A stretch of 64,000 bases of DNA from contig CAVYVC010000024.1 in NCBI GenBank assembly GCA_963771845.1, positions 124,001-188,000 of the forward strand, in the 5' to 3' direction. The DNA comes from VAZQ01 sp963771845 (GTDB lineage: Bacteria > Pseudomonadota > Alphaproteobacteria > Rhizobiales > Xanthobacteraceae). Numbering within the stretch: the first letter of the stretch is position 1; each line of letters starts with the position of its first letter. Positions 26,938 to 36,157 of this stretch are shown piece after piece. The position numbers and the translations under genes were made by a program. Under the pieces are notes generated by a model that saw only the letters and a list, made by a program, of their open reading frames with translations, did not search any database and had not been told where the DNA came from.

Positions 26938-27089
26938 CTTATCGATTGATCCGGTATCTGACGAGCGGCTCGTGCGAGCAAAACTGCACGGTTGGAGTCG
27001 TGTGTGGCGCGCTACGCGGGTCGACGGTATCTTTGCGTCGGTTTTGCCGACCTAGCCGCCGTCCGCTACAGCCCTACTATATTTGATCC
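26938..27089 (+). other. Gene-free stretch outside the right inverted repeat
   Basis: No gene recognised. It does not continue the globin gene that the left repeat interrupts, so the outer flanks of the two repeats are unrelated. Confidence 0.35.
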
Positions 27090-27294
27090 ATGTGCGGACG
27101 CGTCGTTCAGAGCAGTGGGCCCCTTCGATACGCGATTGTCGACGGCATGAATGTGCGGGACAGCCGGGTGAGGAGTTACCCGCCGCGTTGGAACGGTGCG
27201 CCCAGCCAGGAGTCTCCTCGTTATCCGGCGCAATCATCAGACCGGCCAGGTGTCGCTCGATCCACTGCGTTGGGACGAGTTGAACTCGATTTGA
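27090..27294 (+). pseudogene. SRAP-domain (YedK/HMCES-like) fragment
   Basis: Starts with the hallmark MCGR, whose Cys2 cross-links abasic sites, and reads VVQSSGPLRYAIVDG and YPPRWNGAPSQE. After a one-base frame change it continues LLVIRRNHQTGQVSLDPLRW and then ends. The rest of the ~220-residue domain, including the catalytic Glu and His, is absent. Confidence 0.65.
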
Positions 27295-27574
27295 TGAGCT
27301 CGCGCCGCTCGGGCCACCCCTATTCGACTTGCAAGCCTGCTTGCGTGAGCACGGCAACCAAGTGGCCAGCCAACCGTTGCTCGACCCACAGCACGTCACC
27401 AAGTCTCCGCCAGCCGTAAACATTCTCCGCAAATCAGTCCTTTGCCAACTCGCTGACCGGCGCGAAGCCGACCAGTGAGCCGCGGCTGTGGATGCGCACG
27501 TCACTCATATGATTCTGCCAATGACGGCCGGCGTAACTTAACCTCCCGCTGGGCCTTTCCATTTCTGAAGGCGC
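27295..27574. other. Unrecognised degraded stretch
   Basis: The minus strand reads fragments such as SLVGFAPVSELAKD, stop, FAENVYGWRRLGDVLWVEQR, so it may be an old protein-coding scrap. I do not recognise the family. Confidence 0.3.
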
Positions 27575-27603
27575 AAAAAAAGCTCCGCAGGTGTTGCGGG
27601 GCT
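27575..27603 (-). terminator. Orphan rho-independent terminator on the minus strand
   Basis: Read on the minus strand: AGCCCCGCA, five-base loop, TGCGGAGCT, then TTTTTTT. It would end a leftward transcript, but the gene it once served is gone. Confidence 0.6.
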
Positions 27604-27680
27604 AAGCACCGGCGAGGGGCTATTCATCGCGGCCGGGAAGACAGCGACGCTGAAGGCGGGAAAGGAAGGGCCATCAACCT

Positions 27681-27716
27681 ATGAGTACCATTACCACCAA
27701 AGATGGAACTGAAGCG
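27681..27716 (+). pseudogene. Scrap of alpha/beta hydrolase start
   Basis: ATG followed by STITTKDGTE, the usual opening of chloroperoxidase-like alpha/beta hydrolases, cut after 11 codons and joined to unrelated sequence. Confidence 0.4.
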
Positions 27717-27769
27717 CAGACAGCGAGCGAGAGCGTATCGGGGAACGACGCGCAAGGAATGACCGCCGC

Positions 27770-28009
27770 TTGGATGGCACGGATGTCGGGCTCAAGCTGA
27801 AAGTTCATCCACATATGTTGAGGCACGCTTGCGGCTTCGTGTTGGCCAATGCAGGGCACGATACCCGTTCGCTGCAAGCGTATCTTGGCCACGCCAACAT
27901 TCAGCACACGGTCCGGTATACGGAGTTAGCGCCGGACCGGTTCAAGGGAGTTCTGGAAAGAGCAAGGGTGATCCAGTATGATCCGTCGCAGATCGGAGGA
28001 TCGACATGA
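27770..28009 (+). pseudogene. Tyrosine recombinase C-terminal fragment
   Basis: Reads KVHPHMLRHACGFVLANAGH then DTRSLQAYLGHANIQHTVRY: the HxxR, LGH and nucleophile Tyr boxes of a phage/fimbrial-type integrase. The N-terminal DNA-binding part and first catalytic Arg are missing. It lies 0.8 kb outside the right inverted repeat and could be the leftover integrase of the island. The stop overlaps the next ATG (ATGA). Confidence 0.75.
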
Positions 28010-28107
28010 AAGTAGCTCTGATCGCGCTTGGCCTGCTCGCGACCACTGGTGTCGTGTATCGCGGTCGGATTCCCGCCGATAAAAAGACCCAAATGGAGGA
28101 AGCATAA
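28006..28107 (+). CDS. 33-residue hydrophobic peptide ahead of dctP
   Basis: Strong GGAGG ribosome site 5 bp before ATG 28006. The product MKVALIALGLLATTGVVYRG and 13 further residues starts with a membrane/signal-like helix. Its TAA abuts the dctP ATG (TAAATG). Could be a translated leader coupling dctP, or the end of a gene truncated when the recombinase scrap was joined here. Confidence 0.45.
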   Translation: MKVALIALGLLATTGVVYRGRIPADKKTQMEEA

Positions 28108-29103
28108 ATGAGGAAGCTCACCGCAATTCTCGCCGGCGCCGCCGCAGCGGTCCTGTTGTCGGTCTCCGCGCAGGCGCAAACCGTGCTCAAGGCCTCGCAC
28201 CAATTCCCGGGCGGCAAGGGAGACGTCCGCGATGACATGGTGCAGATGATCGCCAAGCAAGCCAAGGCAGCCAATGTCGGCCTCGATATCCAAGTCTATC
28301 CCGGTGCCTCGCTGTTCAAGCCGAATGACCAGTGGAACGCCATGGTCAATGGCCAGCTCGACATCACGCTGTTTCCGCTCGACTACGCTAGCGGCAAAGT
28401 GCCGGCCTTCAGCGCGACGCTGATGCCCGGCCTTATCCGCAGCCAGGATCGCGCCAAGCGAATCAACGAATCGCTATTCATGAAGGACATCCGCGCCGAG
28501 ATCGAGAAGCACGACGTTATCGTTTTGTCCGACGCCTGGTTTGCTGGCGGCATGGCATCCAACAAGGGCTGCCTCGAGCAACCGAGCGACTTGAAAGGCC
28601 TGAAATTCCGCGCCGCGGGGCCGACTTTCGCTACGATGTGGGAGGCGGCCGGCGCCAGCATCGTCAGCCCGCCGTCAAATGAAATCTACAATGCGTTCCA
28701 GAGCGGGGTCGTCAACGCGACTGACACCAGCCTCGGAACCTTCCAATCCATGCGCCTCTATGAGGTGACGAATTGCCTCACCGCGCCGGGCAACAATGCG
28801 CTATGGTTCATGTACGAGCCGATGCTGATGTCGAAGAAGAGCTTTGACAAGCTCAACAAGGCACAGCAGGATGCTGTCCTCAAGGCCGGCATGGCGGCGC
28901 AGGCCTATTATGAAGGCAAGGCTGACGAGGTTAACAAGGACGCGATCAAGGCGTTCGAGGATCACAAGGTGAAGGTCGTGACCCTCAGCGACGCCGATTA
29001 TCAAGTGTGGCTCGACGTGGCGAAAAAGAGCTCCTACGCTACTTTTGCCAAGGCTGTGCCTGACGGCCAGAAGCTGATCGACGAGGCGCTCGCGGTTAAG
29101 TAA
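28108..29103 (+). CDS. dctP: TRAP transporter solute-binding protein
   Basis: 331 residues with signal peptide (cleavage after SAQA, about 24) and DctP fold: LKASHQFPGGKGD, GQLDITLFPLDYASGKVP, GLKFRAAGPTFATMWEAAGA and VNATDTSLGTF with the substrate-carboxylate Arg region. It binds an organic acid in the periplasm for the DctQM membrane complex encoded next. The substrate cannot be assigned. Confidence 0.9.
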   Translation: MRKLTAILAGAAAAVLLSVSAQAQTVLKASHQFPGGKGDVRDDMVQMIAKQAKAANVGLDIQVYPGASLFKPNDQWNAMVNGQLDITLFPLDYASGKVPAFSATLMPGLIRSQDRAKRINESLFMKDIRAEIEKHDVIVLSDAWFAGGMASNKGCLEQPSDLKGLKFRAAGPTFATMWEAAGASIVSPPSNEIYNAFQSGVVNATDTSLGTFQSMRLYEVTNCLTAPGNNALWFMYEPMLMSKKSFDKLNKAQQDAVLKAGMAAQAYYEGKADEVNKDAIKAFEDHKVKVVTLSDADYQVWLDVAKKSSYATFAKAVPDGQKLIDEALAVK

Positions 29104-29116
29104 TAAGAAAGCCGAC

Positions 29117-29147
29117 GGCCGACCGGCGAGTGAGCTCGCCGGCCGGC
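29117..29147 (+). terminator. Stem-loop between dctP and dctQ
   Basis: CCGGCGAG, TGAG loop, CTCGCCGG, extended by GGCCGA / CCGGC with one mismatch. No U-tract, so probably a transcript-stabilising or attenuating hairpin that keeps binding protein above permease levels, as is common in such operons. Confidence 0.6.
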
Positions 29148-29197
29148 GCGTCTCAGTCTACATCCTCACAAGAAAGACTGAAGCTTAGGTCGGGCTC

Positions 29198-29764
29198 ATG
29201 GACGCTTACATTCGGGCGGTCATGTTCCTGTCGCGTGTCGCAGGCGTATTCGCAGCCATTCTTATCGGTCTCGCCGTGCTCGTGATCTGTGACATGGTTA
29301 TCGTGCGCTATTTCTTCAGCGTGCCGACGATCTGGCAGATCGACGTGGTGACCTATAGCATCGTCGCTGCGACCTTCGTTGGCAGCGCCTATGTGCTGAT
29401 GACGCGCGGCCACGTTAATGTGGAGATTCTTCCGCTGTATCTTGGCCCGCGCGGCCGCTTTTGGCTCGCGCTGTTCACGATTTTGCTGTCCTTGGCCTTC
29501 TGCGTGGTCCTGTTCGTTCTCTGCACACAGTACTGGTATCAGGCATGGTCGGAAGGGTGGCATTCGAACACGGTTTGGCGCGCCCGTCTGTGGATTCCCT
29601 ATCTTTCTATGCCGGTGGGCCTCGGGTTGTTGGTTTTGCAATATTTCGCCGAACTGATTTGCCTGGTCACGGGTTGGGCACCCCCATTCGGCATTAAGCC
29701 GAAAGAAGACGCCGAGGAGTTCGCGCGGGCTCAGGCCAAGCAAGCATTGGGAGACGTCCCTTGA
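29198..29764 (+). CDS. dctQ: TRAP transporter small permease subunit
   Basis: 188 residues, four TM helices (about 15-38, 48-68, 88-112, 128-152), with WQIDVVTYSIVAATFVGSAY matching the DctQ region. It pairs with DctM. The stop overlaps the TTG start of dctM (TTGA). Confidence 0.88.
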   Translation: MDAYIRAVMFLSRVAGVFAAILIGLAVLVICDMVIVRYFFSVPTIWQIDVVTYSIVAATFVGSAYVLMTRGHVNVEILPLYLGPRGRFWLALFTILLSLAFCVVLFVLCTQYWYQAWSEGWHSNTVWRARLWIPYLSMPVGLGLLVLQYFAELICLVTGWAPPFGIKPKEDAEEFARAQAKQALGDVP

Positions 29765-31078
29765 GCCCGACCACGCAAGGGTCTCTCGTTCTTGTTGCGA
29801 CGCTTTTGATGCTGATGTCGGGAATTCCCGTAGCGTTTGGCCTCGGTGCGATATCGATCATCTTTCTTTTGTTTTTTCATGGCGTCGACAGCATGCATGT
29901 CGTCGCCGAGACGTTCTGGTCCGGCCTCGACGATTTTACGCTCGTAGCGATTCCGATGTTCGTGATGATGGGCGCCGCGATCGGCTCGTCGCCTGCTGGC
30001 AAGGATCTTTATGAAGCGCTCGACCGCTGGCTTTACCGCTTGCCGGGCGGTTTAGTCATTTCAAACCTCGGCGCCTGCGCCATCTTCGCCGCGCTCACCG
30101 GCTCCTCGCCGGCCTGCTGCGCGGCCATTGGCAAGATGGGAATTCCGGAGATGCGCCGGCGCGGCTATCCGGACGATGTTGCCACCGGCTCAATCTGCGC
30201 CGGCGGCACGCTCGGTATCCTGATTCCGCCGTCGATCACGTTCATCCTTTACGGCATTGCCACCGAAACCTCGATCGGCCGTCTGTTCCTCGCCGGTGTG
30301 GTGCCGGGCCTCATGCTGACCGGCCTGTTTATGCTGTGGACCATCTTCATCATCTGGAAGCGTGGCTTCCGCTCGCATGCGATCGATTTTCGTTATTCAT
30401 GGAAGGAAAAATTCCAATCGATCCCGAAGATCGCACCATTCCTCCTGATTATCTTTGGCGTCATGTACTCGCTCTATGGCGGCGTGGCGACGCCGTCGGA
30501 AGCAGCCGGCGTCGGCGCCGCGCTCTGCCTCATTTTGGCGATCGCTGATCTACCGGCTTTGGAAGGTGGACCAGATTTGGCACATCCTGCGCGACACGAT
30601 GCGGGAATCGGTGATGATCCTAACCATCATCGCCGCAGCTGTGTTGTTCGGCTACATGCTCACCTCGCTCTACCTGACCCAGATGCTGGCGCAGGCGATT
30701 GCCGAAGCGCACTTCAATCGATGGGCACTGATGGGAATGATCAACCTCTTCCTGCTGGTTTCTGGCTTTTTCATCCCGCCCGCCGCCATCATCTTAATGA
30801 CCAGCCCAATCCTGCTGCCGATCATTACCGCCGCGGGATTCGATCCGGTATGGTTCGGCGTGATCCTGACTATCAACATGGAAATCGGCCTGATCCATCC
30901 GCCAGTCGGCCTCAACATTTATATTGTCAATGCGATCGCGCCCGATGTGCCGGTCACAAAAGTGATGTGGGGCACGCTTCCCTACGTCCTATGTATGATG
31001 TTGGCGATCGTGATCTTGTGCTTCTTTCCCCAAATTGCCACATGGTTACCGAACCATATGATGGGCACCGGTAAATAG
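29761..31078 (+). pseudogene. dctM: TRAP transporter large permease, frameshifted
   Basis: From a TTG start the frame is a normal DctM (IPMFVMMGAAIGSSP, GSSPACCAAIGKMG, GGTLGILIPPSITFILYG) to about 30545. It then leaves frame after LCLILAIA. The correct continuation YRLWKVDQIWHILRDTMRES to WLPNHMMGTGK lies one base off and ends at 31078. A single inserted base near 30545 accounts for it. The full protein would be about 438 residues with 12 TM segments. May be a sequencing error since both halves are well conserved. Confidence 0.85.
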
Positions 31079-31112
31079 CGCGTGCCCGGAGGGCTTGTAG
31101 CGGGATGATCCT

Positions 31113-31293
31113 GTGGCTTTGGCTGGGGTTTACACCGGTTACATTCTCAAGGGTACAAAACCCGCCGACTTACCGGTTTTGCTGCCGACAAGCTTTCTGC
31201 TCTCCATCAACCTCAAGACTGCAAAGACGCTTGGCCTGACACTACCGCCAACGCTGCTCGCGCTCGCCGCTCGCCGACGAGGTGATCGAGTAA
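31113..31293 (+). pseudogene. Remnant: C-terminus of PF04392-type ABC binding protein
   Basis: GYILKGTKPADLPVLLPTSF then LLSINLKTAKTLGLTLPPTL, followed after a small frame change by ADEVIE and stop: the last ~55 codons of the family. Longest of the four scraps of this family in the window. Confidence 0.7.
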
Positions 31294-31324
31294 CACGCAC
31301 GTGTTGCTGCATCTGCTCACGGCC

Positions 31325-31417
31325 GCTTGTGGCACGACCCGGAAGCGCTTGGCTGCGCGAATCAATTCCGCTAACTGGGGTGAAGCGGACAGCAATGCTG
31401 CAGTGCGGTAATCTCAG
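31325..31417 (+). repeat. Uninterrupted copy of the repeat that hosts the IS1634-like element
   Basis: CTTGTGGCACGACCCGGAAG through TTCCGCTAACTGGGGTGAAG and GCAATGCTGC. The same sequence lies at 6352-6400 and 8391-8425, split by the IS. It follows a PF04392 gene end in both places, so it is part of that locus rather than a free repeat. Confidence 0.8.
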
Positions 31418-31427
31418 GTTTTGCCGA

Positions 31428-31817
31428 GTAGGCCCGGGGAGTTTCACCCCGAGCCTCTCACAGAACCGGACTTGACACTCTCGCGTCATCCGGCTCGTGC
31501 CATCGCGCGAAGGCTGCCGCCTTCCATTGAACATCGGGTTCCTCCCGTTGCCGGTTGACCCGAGCCAAATGGCGATGACCCGCTCCCTTCGCTCCACGAG
31601 CATTACCCCGCTTCAACGCTACTACGAAGCAGTCCGCCCCTAGCCGGTGCATCTGTACTTTCGGCCTCGCGGTTTGAGCCACTTGCGCCTTTTCCCTTAG
31701 CATCACCGTCTAGGTTCTCACGTTCCATACAAGAGCCAGATTGGGCTTCGCGCCGCCTACATGCCGGATGCCGCTTGGGCAGTCTCAGTGCATCCCCCAA
31801 GCTTGTACCCGAAGCAC
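31428..31817 (-). mobile_element. ORF-less group II intron
   Basis: On the minus strand: likely 5' end GTGCTTCGGG (31817), intron-like core with TTGAAGCGGGGTAATGC and GAGGAACCCG, a domain V hairpin at 31462-31496 (GAGCCGGATGACGCGAGAGT then GTCAAGTCCGGTTCT), and a domain VI-like stem ending CCTAC (31428). At about 390 nt there is no room for a reverse transcriptase. Its sequence differs from the 21281 intron, so it belongs to another lineage. The 5' boundary is approximate. Confidence 0.65.
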
Positions 31818-31834
31818 CCCTGCTCGTCGCCGCC

Positions 31835-31900
31835 TTTCCTGTCACGGCCATCGATCGCGACCGCAACAGCTTAGGCCAGCATTCCAGCGGCGGAAATTGG
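31835..31900. repeat. Partial copy of the end of the 343-bp element
   Basis: TTTCCTGTCACGGCCATCGA and GCAACAGCTTAGGCCAGCAT, then TCCAGCGGCGGAAATTGGCT, match the terminal 60-70 bp of the inverted repeats at 11921 and 26937. Only one end is present; the adjoining group II intron may have cut or entered it. Confidence 0.65.
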
Positions 31901-32030
31901 CTGAACTGTGTTGTCCGCGGTGCGCGACGAACGGCTGAGCTGTTGCCCGAAAGACGTTTGTAATCCATCCCAATTCTGTTACAGTACACTCAACGACCGG
32001 TGAGCATGCTGTAATTTGGTTGAGAGCATC

Positions 32031-32733
32031 ATGGCTGAAGGCAAATTCGTCTCGTATCTGCGGGTATCGACGGCGCGCCAGGGGCGGTCCGGGCTCGGCC
32101 TTGAGGCGCAGCGCAAGGCGGTCGAGGATTTCCTCAATGGCGGCAACTGGCAGCTGGTCAAAGAGTTTGTCGAGGTTGAAAGCGGAAAGAATGCAGATCG
32201 GCCGCAATTGGGCAAGGCATTCCAGCTGTGCCGGCTCATCGGAGCCAAACTGGTCATTGCCAAGCTCGACCGTCTGTCGCAGCGATGCGCATTTCCTCCT
32301 CGGGCTGGAAAAGGCCGGCGTTGATTTTGTGGCTGCCGACATGCCGCAGGCCAACCGGCTGACCATCGGCATCATGGCAGTTATGGCCCAACATGAGCGC
32401 GAGATGATTTCAGAGCGCACGCGGGCCGCGCTCGCAGCTGCCAAGCGACGTGGCGTCAAGCTGGGTGGCTTCCGCGGCGCTCGATTCACGGCCAAGCATG
32501 TCAAGCTTGCTGTGGCAGCTAGGCAGGAGAAAGCTCGGGCGCGGGCATCTGACCTCGTCCCCATTGTCCAAGAGCTGCAGGCGGCCGGTTGTGAGTCATT
32601 GCGGGCCATCGCAGCGGGCCTGGAGGAGCGTGGCATCCCCGCTGCGCGCGGTGGGAAGTGGTCGGCTGTTCAGGTCTCGCGGCTGCTGGAGGCGGCCGGC
32701 GTCCCTTTCGAAAGCGCAAGCGCGGCCGTGTGA
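32031..32733 (+). pseudogene. Serine recombinase (resolvase/invertase family), frameshifted
   Basis: Catalytic N-domain starts at ATG 32031 with Ser in SYLRVSTARQGRSGLG. The frame breaks at LDRLSQR (about 32280) by one extra base and resumes as DAHFLLGLEKAGVDFVAADM, then MAVMAQHEREMISERTRAAL and a C-terminal DNA-binding half (LRAIAAGLEERGIPAARGGK). About 233 residues in total, single-domain resolvase size. It lies at the left end of the phage-derived segment and may be its integration enzyme. Confidence 0.8.
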
Positions 32734-32765
32734 GACGGCGGCGGCGGACCACCAGCTAATCCGTT

Positions 32766-34188
32766 TCAAACGGGCACCCGGTCTGGGTATGTCAGCTGCC
32801 GATAAAAATTGTTTGGCGGGGCTTTGTTTGCCTCCAGCAGTGCGCCGGCGACGGCGTTGGCGAGATCGTCATGGCCGCCGGGAGCGTGGTCGATCAGGTC
32901 ACGGCCGGCGGTTCGCACCCGTCGTTCGAGGCCGATCAGCTGTCCGACAAGCCGGCTGTTGTCGAGGAGATCGACAGCCGCCGGAATTGATGACGGCCAC
33001 GAGGTCGCCGTAAAGCTCGGACTTGCTGCGTTCGGCCGGCTCGAAATTGACGCCGTTCTTGCGGAACTGCTCGCGCGGGAACTCGCCGGCATAGCGATCG
33101 CCGAACACTTGCGTGATGCGGTATTTCTTCAGGAGGCCGGCGTATTCCTCAATCACTGCCTCGGGTGAGAATGGCGGCTGCCGCTCGCGTACGAGGTCGA
33201 GGATTGCGGTTTTGCCTTCGTGGTGTGCGATCGCGAGCGTGAAGGCGTCATTTGCGCCGCCGCTGGGATCGCAGAATCCGACGTAGCTTTGGTTGCGCTG
33301 TGGGGGCCGTTCGAACACTCCGGGGTCGACGCAGGCCGATACTGCTTCCCGTGTCAGCAGCCGTTCGACGTCGGTTCGAAACTCGGCGCCGTACTCTGCG
33401 GCGGCCACCGCCGGGTCGCGTTCGTAGGCTTCGTCGACGACGTATTGCGGAACGGTGGGGTTCATGGTCAACGTTGGGGCGCGCCAGATCAGCACCGGCG
33501 CACTGCTCCTGGCCGAACCATTTCTGATGCGCGTCCCACAGTGCCCCGCGGCGTGCATAGGGCGAGCTGGCGCACAGCAGCATGGAGCCCGGCACGGTGG
33601 CCATTGCCGGCCGGATGGCGGTCAGCACTTCCTCGTCGGGATTGGCGCTGCCCTCGGACTGCCAGAACGCGATCTCGTCACACAGGGCGGCAACGATGGT
33701 GCGCCCGCGGATGGTGCGGTAGCTGCAGGTCGCCACCTCGATGGTGATCTTGTTGGAAAGGTCGATTTCTTCGCCGGTCTCCCGCGTAATCAGATCGGCC
33801 AGCATGGGCGTTTCGGTGAGCAGGCTGCGGATGTAGCCGAAGATGACGCGGGCCTGCTTCCTGTCGGCCGCGATGACAACGATATGGCCGCGCTCGCCGG
33901 GTGTCAGGAACGGCCGCCAGTCCTTGAAGGTGGCGAGAATAGACGGCAATCAGTGCAAGAGTGAATGACTTTCCCGCCGCGTCTGCCGCAGACGAGCCAC
34001 GCCTCCTTCGACGGCTTATCCGGCCACTGCACCCTGCCCGTGCATTTGCTGAAAGTGACAATCTCGTCCTTCGACATCGGCAGCCCGAACAGCGCGGCGC
34101 AGACATGCGCGCCACGTCTTCCAGGTCGTCGGATCGCGGAAGTAGTGCCGAACAGCGCCGGATCATCGATCGCCTCGCAGATGTTCAC
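32766..34188 (-). pseudogene. Phage terminase large subunit, several frameshifts
   Basis: GTG start at 34188 overlaps the previous stop. Pieces in order on the minus strand: ICEAIDDPALFG, LFGLPMSKDEIVTF, the ATPase P-loop CGRRGGKSF, FKDWRPFLTPGERGHIVVIA, Walker B-like VAALCDEIAFW, nuclease FCDPSGGANDAFTLAIAH, and the C-terminus DLIDHAPGGHDDLANAVAGA. At least four frame changes separate them. It would package DNA into phage heads; no portal or capsid gene lies nearby. Confidence 0.8.
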
Positions 34189-34584
34189 TGCGCCACGCTC
34201 CCGTTCACCGTCTGGCTGGATCGCTGTGCGAGATAATTCTCCAGTGTGGTGATATCGCGCGGTTGTCGTTCGATGCCGAGTGTTTCGAGCAGCCGGCGCA
34301 GCGTATTCATGCTGCCGTTGAGCTCGCTTATGTTGATCGGCTCGCCGTCGAACATTGCGGTTATTTGTTCTTCCAGCCGGATGGCGAGGCCGGCGGCATT
34401 GTCGGCAAGAATCTGTTGCGCTTGTGTTGGTTCGCCGCCGCGGTCGGCAAGGAGTTGCCCGCGCATTCTGCGGAAGTGCCGGAGTCGCCGCGCGGTTGCT
34501 TCGGCGTCCAGCGAGCGCTCCCTGATTTGCCGGCAAGTCGGAGTCGTTGCAGAACTTGCCCTTACCGTTGCGTCCGGGGATCAT
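34185..34584 (-). pseudogene. Phage hypothetical protein before terminase, frameshifted
   Basis: Starts MIPGRNGKGKFCNDSD and after a one-base change (about 34540) continues as QIRERSLDAEATARRLRHFR and ends QTVNGSVAQ, about 132 residues, helical. Position directly upstream of the terminase suggests a small terminase-like role, but no HTH is recognised. Confidence 0.5.
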
Positions 34585-34632
34585 GGCACGAGATTTCCCA
34601 TCCAATGCTGAACTGGCGTTTCCGCGCGCAGG

Positions 34633-34951
34633 TCAAGCACGCTGAACTCGACCGCGCGGCTCGCGTCCCGCGTCGGCCCCCAGCCCATCCACCACCAGTT
34701 TCGCATATCCCGCAATGTCGATCCAGTGATCCACGAAAGTCCGGATCGCCGGTAAGTATCCGCGCGATCTTGTAGGCAATCATTTCCAGTGCCTTCTTCT
34801 GCCCGTCGCTTAGCCGTTTCCAGTTCTGTCCGTTGGACATTACCGTTTTCAGCCGCTGGGCCGTGGCGGCGCCCTCCTCGAACGCGCCGTGGGTCTTGCC
34901 GCGATCGATGAGGATCTGGGCAGTATCCACCCTTAGTCTCCAGTGGCCCAC
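34633..34951 (-). pseudogene. Phage DUF6378-like protein, frameshifted near its end
   Basis: LIDRGKTHGAFEEGAATAQR, NWKRLSDGQKKALEMIAYKI and ARILTGDPDFR fit this small phage family. The expected continuation DHWIDIAGYAKLVVDGLG is present one base out of frame (about 34738) and ends at 34633. Role unknown. Confidence 0.6.
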
Positions 34952-35057
34952 ACGCTAGTCCACGATCGACAAATCGCACGGTGGTGGGTTGGTCGAGATG
35001 GGGGTCGGTTGGACGTATACAAGAACATAACCAGAGAAAGACTCTTATACTGGGGGG
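34952..35057 (-). other. Short gene-free stretch before the repeat array
   Basis: Likely holds the promoter of the leftward phage genes. TATACAAGAACATAACC near 35015 is AT-rich, but no boxes were assigned with confidence. Confidence 0.3.
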
Positions 35058-35212
35058 CTAGTGCGGATTCGTGACAGTGTCGATCGGTAACTGTCACGTT
35101 TTGACACCAGTACTGTCACGTTTCAACACCAGTGCTGGTGTGGATTCGTGACAGTGTCCGATCGGTAACATTGGCCAAAAATGGAACAGGGCTGGTGTGA
35201 ATTCGTGACAGT
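35058..35212. repeat. Iteron-like array (GTGACAGT / ACTGTCAC)
   Basis: Three direct copies of GCTRGTG..ATTCGTGACAGTG start at 35058, 35133 and 35191 (the first two followed by CGATCGGTAAC). Two inverted copies of CTGTCACGTTT.ACACCAG sit between, so the ACTGTCAC core occurs five times in 155 bp. This looks like a binding array for a repressor, partition or replication initiator protein. It lies between leftward phage genes and the putative ribbon-helix-helix gene that ends at 35215. Confidence 0.75.
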
Positions 35213-35214
35213 GC

Positions 35215-35782
35215 TCAGCCCCCCCGGCGTCCCTTTTGGGGGGATGCTTTTTCTTTCAAAAGGGTGGCCTGAACGTGTGGATAGACAAAGAACAAACTGC
35301 CCCTCTTCGCACTGCGAGCGTTACCCATCGCCCGGAGCCTGCTGGCGTCTTCTTTGAACAGTGAAAACACCGTCGTAACCGCAATCTCGGCGAGGTGCTC
35401 GGGCGATTGCGCACCTTTGTATCGAACTCGGCACACCGGGCGGCGCAAGACGGTCGAGTACCCGAGTAACCGCAAGCCTGAACGCCAAGAAGTCGAAGTA
35501 ATTGGCCGACCAGTTAAACTGGACGGCCCCCCGCTTGCGTTCCACCAGCCGACTGATTCGAACGATCTCGCAGACCAGGTTGCAAAAGTCGTGCGTTGAC
35601 TGATCGTCATCCTTTTTGGTCTTTGCAGTGCTGATGGCGGCGGATAGGTAATACTCCGCCACGGCGGAGAGCGACAGGTGTGGTCGCTTTACTTGTCGCT
35701 CCAAGAACGCGCGAATCTCGGGGTCTACGCGCAAGGGCAGGGCTACTTTGCCGGTCGGTTTGCGCCCGCGTTTCCCGCCCAT
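35215..35782 (-). pseudogene. Ribbon-helix-helix-like DNA-binding phage protein, frameshifted
   Basis: Begins MGGKRGRKPTGKVALPLRVD then PEIRAFLERQVKRPHLSLSA, an RHH/CopG-like start. It runs to about residue 110 (FRLAVTRVLDRL), where a one-base change occurs; the other frame continues RVRYKGAQSPEHLAEIAVTT to PQKGRRGG at 35215. The complete protein is about 188 residues. It could bind the iteron-like array directly downstream; this is inference from position. Confidence 0.55.
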
Positions 35783-35935
35783 CTCTCCTCCCCCAGGTCA
35801 AATAACGATTCACAATCTGACCGACAAAAATTGCCAGCGCGAGGCTAGCGCAGGCAGAAGGTGACAGCAATCGCCGAATAAAGCCAGCCGCGGCTGCGCG
35901 AATGGGGGCGCGGCCGTCAACCAAACGAGGATCAA

Positions 35936-36151
35936 ATGGAAACAGCAACCAACGAAGTCCGGCGGCGGCCCGCCTACTCAGGAAATCGCGGCCGCTCAAA
36001 GCGCGAGGCCGCCGAAGTGCTCGGCGTCTCAGAGCGAACGTTAGAGCGGCAAATTGCGGCCGGCCGGGTGAAGGCCGTGGACGTATCCCCACGCCGTAGG
36101 ATCATCACTGACGACGAGATCGCGCGGATTCTCTCCGGTGATGCCGCATGA
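35936..36151 (+). CDS. Helix-turn-helix (excisionase/MerR-like) phage protein
   Basis: 71 residues with SKREAAEVLGVSERTLERQI then AAGRVKAVDVSPRRRIITDD, the winged HTH of DNA-binding excisionase-type proteins. First gene of the rightward phage block, and followed by a terminator. Probably a regulator or excision factor. Confidence 0.75.
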   Translation: METATNEVRRRPAYSGNRGRSKREAAEVLGVSERTLERQIAAGRVKAVDVSPRRRIITDDEIARILSGDAA

Positions 36152-36157
36152 ACGAAT

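Noticed and set aside
30455..31078. Independent membrane protein gene overlapping dctM
   Set aside because: It is the second half of DctM read one base off; its N-terminus is a shadow of the first frame.
31139..31603. Minus-strand 154-residue protein gene
   Set aside because: It covers the 3' part of a group II intron (domains V and VI) and has no protein-family features.
35058..35212. CRISPR array
   Set aside because: Only three direct copies of unequal spacing, with inverted copies between them and no cas gene; iteron-like instead.
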